Positions 28,920-31,387 of a DNA stretch of 31,387 nucleotides are shown here, in pieces. The notes beneath the pieces are model-generated. The model searched no databases. It had not been told where the DNA came from and saw only the letters and a program-made list of their open reading frames with translations. The stretch comes from UBA9676 sp036522155 (GTDB lineage: Bacteria; Actinomycetota; Actinomycetes; Streptosporangiales; Streptosporangiaceae), in NCBI GenBank assembly GCA_036522155.1, contig DATDGI010000337.1:1-31387 (forward strand), written 5' to 3'. Every line of letters starts with the position of its first letter. Position 1 is the first letter of the stretch. The translations under genes were made by a program, and so were the position numbers.

Positions 28920-30344
28920 GTGACAGCTGCATTGCTCGGAATACTTCCCTCTCCGGGGTCTGAGCCCCGGCGGGGCAGTGCCATCCTGAGCAGCCGCCCG
29001 CATCCGGTGCAGCGTGTCATGGCCATCCTGCGCGATCCGATGCTGCGCAACGGCCATGCGCTGATCGTCAGCGCGGCCTCCTCACAGATCATCGGGGTGG
29101 CCTTCTGGGTGGTGGCCGCCCGCAGTTACCCGGCGGCCATGGTGGGCCGCAACTCGGCCGCCATCTCGGTCACCACGTTCCTGGCCGGGATCGCCGAACT
29201 GAACCTGATGAGCACCCTGGTGCGGTTCCTGCCCACCAGCGGGCGCCGGAGCGCCCGCTTCATCCTCACCGTGTATGCGGCCAGCGCGGCCATCGCGATG
29301 GTGCTCGGTGCCGGTTTCCTGCTGCTGATCCCGCAGATCGAGCCGCAGCTGGATTTCCTGCGGTCCAGCCCGGCCATGGCCACCTGGTTCGCGGTGTCGG
29401 TGGTCACCGGCGCCATCTTCGTGCTGCAGGACAGCGCCCTCACCGGAGTGCGGGCCGCACCGTTCGTGCCGGTGGAGAACATCGCCTTCTCCCTGGTCAA
29501 GCTGGGCATCATGTTCCCCATCGTCCGGCTGGTGCCGGGGTCGGGGATCTACGTGGCCTGGACGCTTGGCTTCCTGCTCGCCGTCATCCCGACCAACGGC
29601 TACCTGTTCGGCCGGGCCATCCCCCGGCATGTGCGCACCCGGCCCGCGACGGGCCCACCGCCCCGGCTGCGGAACATCCAGTCCTACCTGATCCCCGACT
29701 CGGTGGCCGCCATGTTCTTCATGGCCTCCACCTCGCTGCTGCCGCTGCTGATCATCCGCCGGCTGGGCGCGGCGGCCGCGGCTCACTACTCGCTGGCCTG
29801 GCTGATGGGCTACGCCCTGTACCTGGTGAGCCTGAACATGGGCTCCTCCCTGGTCGTCGAGACCGCCGATGACCAGGACAGGCTCCGGGCCCGGTGTGTG
29901 CGCGCCCTGACCCACCTGGGCAAGCTCGTCGTGCCGGTCGTGATTCTCGTCGTGGTGGCCGCGCCTTACCTGCTGCTGGTGTTCGGGCGCGGGTACGCCC
30001 GGGCCGATGTCGGCGCACTCCGCCTGCTCGCGCTGTCGGCCATCCCGGCCCTGGTCACCAACCTGGCGGTCAGTGTCACCAGGTCGCAGCGCCGGATGGC
30101 GGTCGTGGTCGGCATCCAGCTCAGCATCTGCGCGCTGGTGTGGGGGCTCGCCAGCGTCCTCATGGGCCCGCTCGGCATCACCGGGGTGGGGGCCGCGTGG
30201 TTCATCGCGCAGTCGGCGGTGGCGGCGGTGCTGCTGGTCTGGCCGGGCCTGTGGGTACCCGCCAAGCGGCTGCCGCGGCACGCGGTGGCCGAGACCGCCG
30301 AGCCACCCGCCAGCCCCGAACCGGCCGGGCAGGCGGGGCGATGA
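28920..30344 (+). CDS. MOP/Wzx-type lipid-linked oligosaccharide flippase-like membrane protein
   Basis: A polytopic membrane protein of up to 474 residues with ten or more hydrophobic segments, including GHALIVSAASSQIIGVAFWVV, YAASAAIAMVLGAGFLLLIP and LVVPVVILVVVAAPYLLLVFG. The pattern, with GRGYARADVGALRLLALSAIP near the end, is that of the MATE/MOP polysaccharide-exporter family that flips undecaprenyl-linked or other lipid-linked sugars. GTG 28920 has GGGCGGGG just before it. ATG 29019 (MAILRDPML) is an alternative that loses only a polar N-tail. Its stop overlaps the second FemX-like start by 4 nt. Confidence 0.82.
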   Translation: MTAALLGILPSPGSEPRRGSAILSSRPHPVQRVMAILRDPMLRNGHALIVSAASSQIIGVAFWVVAARSYPAAMVGRNSAAISVTTFLAGIAELNLMSTLVRFLPTSGRRSARFILTVYAASAAIAMVLGAGFLLLIPQIEPQLDFLRSSPAMATWFAVSVVTGAIFVLQDSALTGVRAAPFVPVENIAFSLVKLGIMFPIVRLVPGSGIYVAWTLGFLLAVIPTNGYLFGRAIPRHVRTRPATGPPPRLRNIQSYLIPDSVAAMFFMASTSLLPLLIIRRLGAAAAAHYSLAWLMGYALYLVSLNMGSSLVVETADDQDRLRARCVRALTHLGKLVVPVVILVVVAAPYLLLVFGRGYARADVGALRLLALSAIPALVTNLAVSVTRSQRRMAVVVGIQLSICALVWGLASVLMGPLGITGVGAAWFIAQSAVAAVLLVWPGLWVPAKRLPRHAVAETAEPPASPEPAGQAGR

Positions 30345-31387
30345 CGACCGCGGCGGGCCACCCCGGCGTCGCGGGCCAGCCACAGGCCCGGGATATGCGC
30401 TGGAACGGGCAGGCCGTGCGGGTGACCACCCCGGCGCCCGCCGGCGCCTGGCAGGCGGTCGCCGCGGCGGACAGGTCGGTGACCCCCTTCCAGACACCCA
30501 CCTGGCGTGACTGTGTCTGTGCCAGCGGCGAATGGCTGGACACCAGCCGCTGCTACGAACTGCCTGACGGGCGGGTGCTGGTGCTGATGATGGCGCGCCG
30601 GTCCGGCGGCCCGGCTCTGCTCGCCCGGGAGGCATCCTGGCCCGCGGGCTGGGGGTCGGGCGGGCTGCTCGCGACCGGCGGGACACATCCGGACGACGTG
30701 GCGCTGGTGGCCGCGGATCTGGCCCGCAGTGGCGCCCTCAGCACCACCGTCCGGCCGTCCTTCACCGCGGCCCCGGCCTGGCCGGATGCCGTCCCCGGCG
30801 CGTTCACGATCCCGCGCGCGGTCCACGTCGCGCACCTGGGGCGGTCGTTCGGGGAATTCTGGGCCGGGTCACTGACCAAACGCTCCCGGGCGAAAATCCG
30901 GACCGCCCGCCGTCACGTCGAGGAGGCGGGGATCGTCTTCATCAGCGGCAACTCCCAGGACCTGGTACAGGCGTTTTACCAGGTCTATCTCCGGTGGATC
31001 GACTGGCGGGCGGCGCAGCGCAAGGTGCCGCGATCGGTGGCCAGATGGCAGGGCCGGCGGCAGGAGCCACTGCCGAAGTTCGCGACCGTGGCCAGCAAGC
31101 TGGGCGAGGACTGCCGGATCTGGGTGGCGTGGTGGGAAGGCCGGCCAGTGGGCGCGGCCATCTCGCTCTACGCCGGCGACATGGCCGTCGGCTGGCGGGC
31201 CTTCACCGACCGGTCGGTCCCGTACCGGTTCCGGCTGCACGAGCTCCTGATCACCGAGCGCATCCAGCAGGCGTGCGAACGGGGGTGCCACTACCTGGAG
31301 CTGGGCGAGTCGGTCGGGGCCAGGAACCTGGCCAGTGTCAAGGAGCGGATGGGCGGGCAGGAGCACCTCATTGCCGAGTACTGCTTC
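30341..31387 (+). CDS. FemX/FemAB-like GNAT acetyltransferase-fold protein, copy 2 (truncated by window end)
   Basis: An open frame of 349 codons from ATG 30341 with no stop before the end of the window. It is a close paralogue of the 27528 gene. WRDCVCASGEW and REASWPAGWGSGGLLATGG are identical, and the stretch from PFQ to YEL matches at 22 of 26 positions. The GNAT half (FATVASKLG, IWVAWWEGRPVGAAISLY, GWRAFTDR, YLELGESVGARNLASVKERMGG) is conserved too. The start overlaps the flippase stop (ATGA), so it is coupled to the flippase and shares promoter P3. It probably modifies the same type of cell-surface acceptor as copy 1. Confidence 0.88.
   Translation, partial: MTTAAGHPGVAGQPQARDMRWNGQAVRVTTPAPAGAWQAVAAADRSVTPFQTPTWRDCVCASGEWLDTSRCYELPDGRVLVLMMARRSGGPALLAREASWPAGWGSGGLLATGGTHPDDVALVAADLARSGALSTTVRPSFTAAPAWPDAVPGAFTIPRAVHVAHLGRSFGEFWAGSLTKRSRAKIRTARRHVEEAGIVFISGNSQDLVQAFYQVYLRWIDWRAAQRKVPRSVARWQGRRQEPLPKFATVASKLGEDCRIWVAWWEGRPVGAAISLYAGDMAVGWRAFTDRSVPYRFRLHELLITERIQQACERGCHYLELGESVGARNLASVKERMGGQEHLIAEYCF

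Overview
The window is chromosomal DNA from a high-GC, probably filamentous, actinomycete. The evidence is strong GC bias at third codon positions, a mycothiol-linked enzyme fold (maleylpyruvate isomerase-like), an F420/deazaflavin-type nitroreductase, a PIG-L (MshB/Mca-like) deacetylase, a CYP124/125/142-like P450, a DUF3618 protein, and many genes whose -10 box lies 6-7 nt before the start codon (leaderless style). The genus cannot be fixed from the sequence alone.

Layout. 1-2794: end of an unknown gene, an MDMPI-like enzyme and a P450. 2795-3648: pterin carbinolamine dehydratase, whose 3' end runs into a 15-bp minisatellite. 3649-5259: glycine cleavage genes gcvT-gcvH. 5296-9000: a DUF3618 protein, a large secreted phosphatase-superfamily protein and a two-TM membrane protein, the last two divergent around an operator-like palindrome. 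9092-11127: HAD hydrolase, peptide deformylase, YbaK-type deacylase and an ABM monooxygenase. 11293-13759: a secreted protein, a PIG-L deacetylase and a deazaflavin-type reductase. 13798-16355: MarR regulator with a UbiG-like methyltransferase, divergent from a metallo-beta-lactamase-fold protein, with two operator-like palindromes between them. 16402-17859: PHP phosphoesterase and a Phd/RelE toxin-antitoxin pair. 17932-19915: a structurally odd tRNA, bcp, and rdgB-rph.

19985-31387 looks like a cell-surface glycoconjugate region. It holds a GalE-like epimerase and a divergent secreted phosphoesterase lipoprotein. A three-gene operon follows on the minus strand with 4-nt overlaps: GT2 glycosyltransferase, APH-like kinase, and an 890-residue phosphoribosyltransferase/kinase-like/HAD fusion. 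On the plus strand lie two FemX/GNAT-like paralogues flanking a MOP-type flippase; the second paralogue runs off the window end.

The most interesting signal is in this last region. Three promoters share TGT(C/A)AACC, exactly 16 nt, then CGTCT. One drives the minus-strand GT2 operon, one the first FemX-like gene, and one the flippase and second FemX-like gene. This is the form of an extracytoplasmic-function (ECF) sigma promoter, so the divergent gene sets are probably one regulon: a candidate undescribed, envelope-stress-type surface-modification system.
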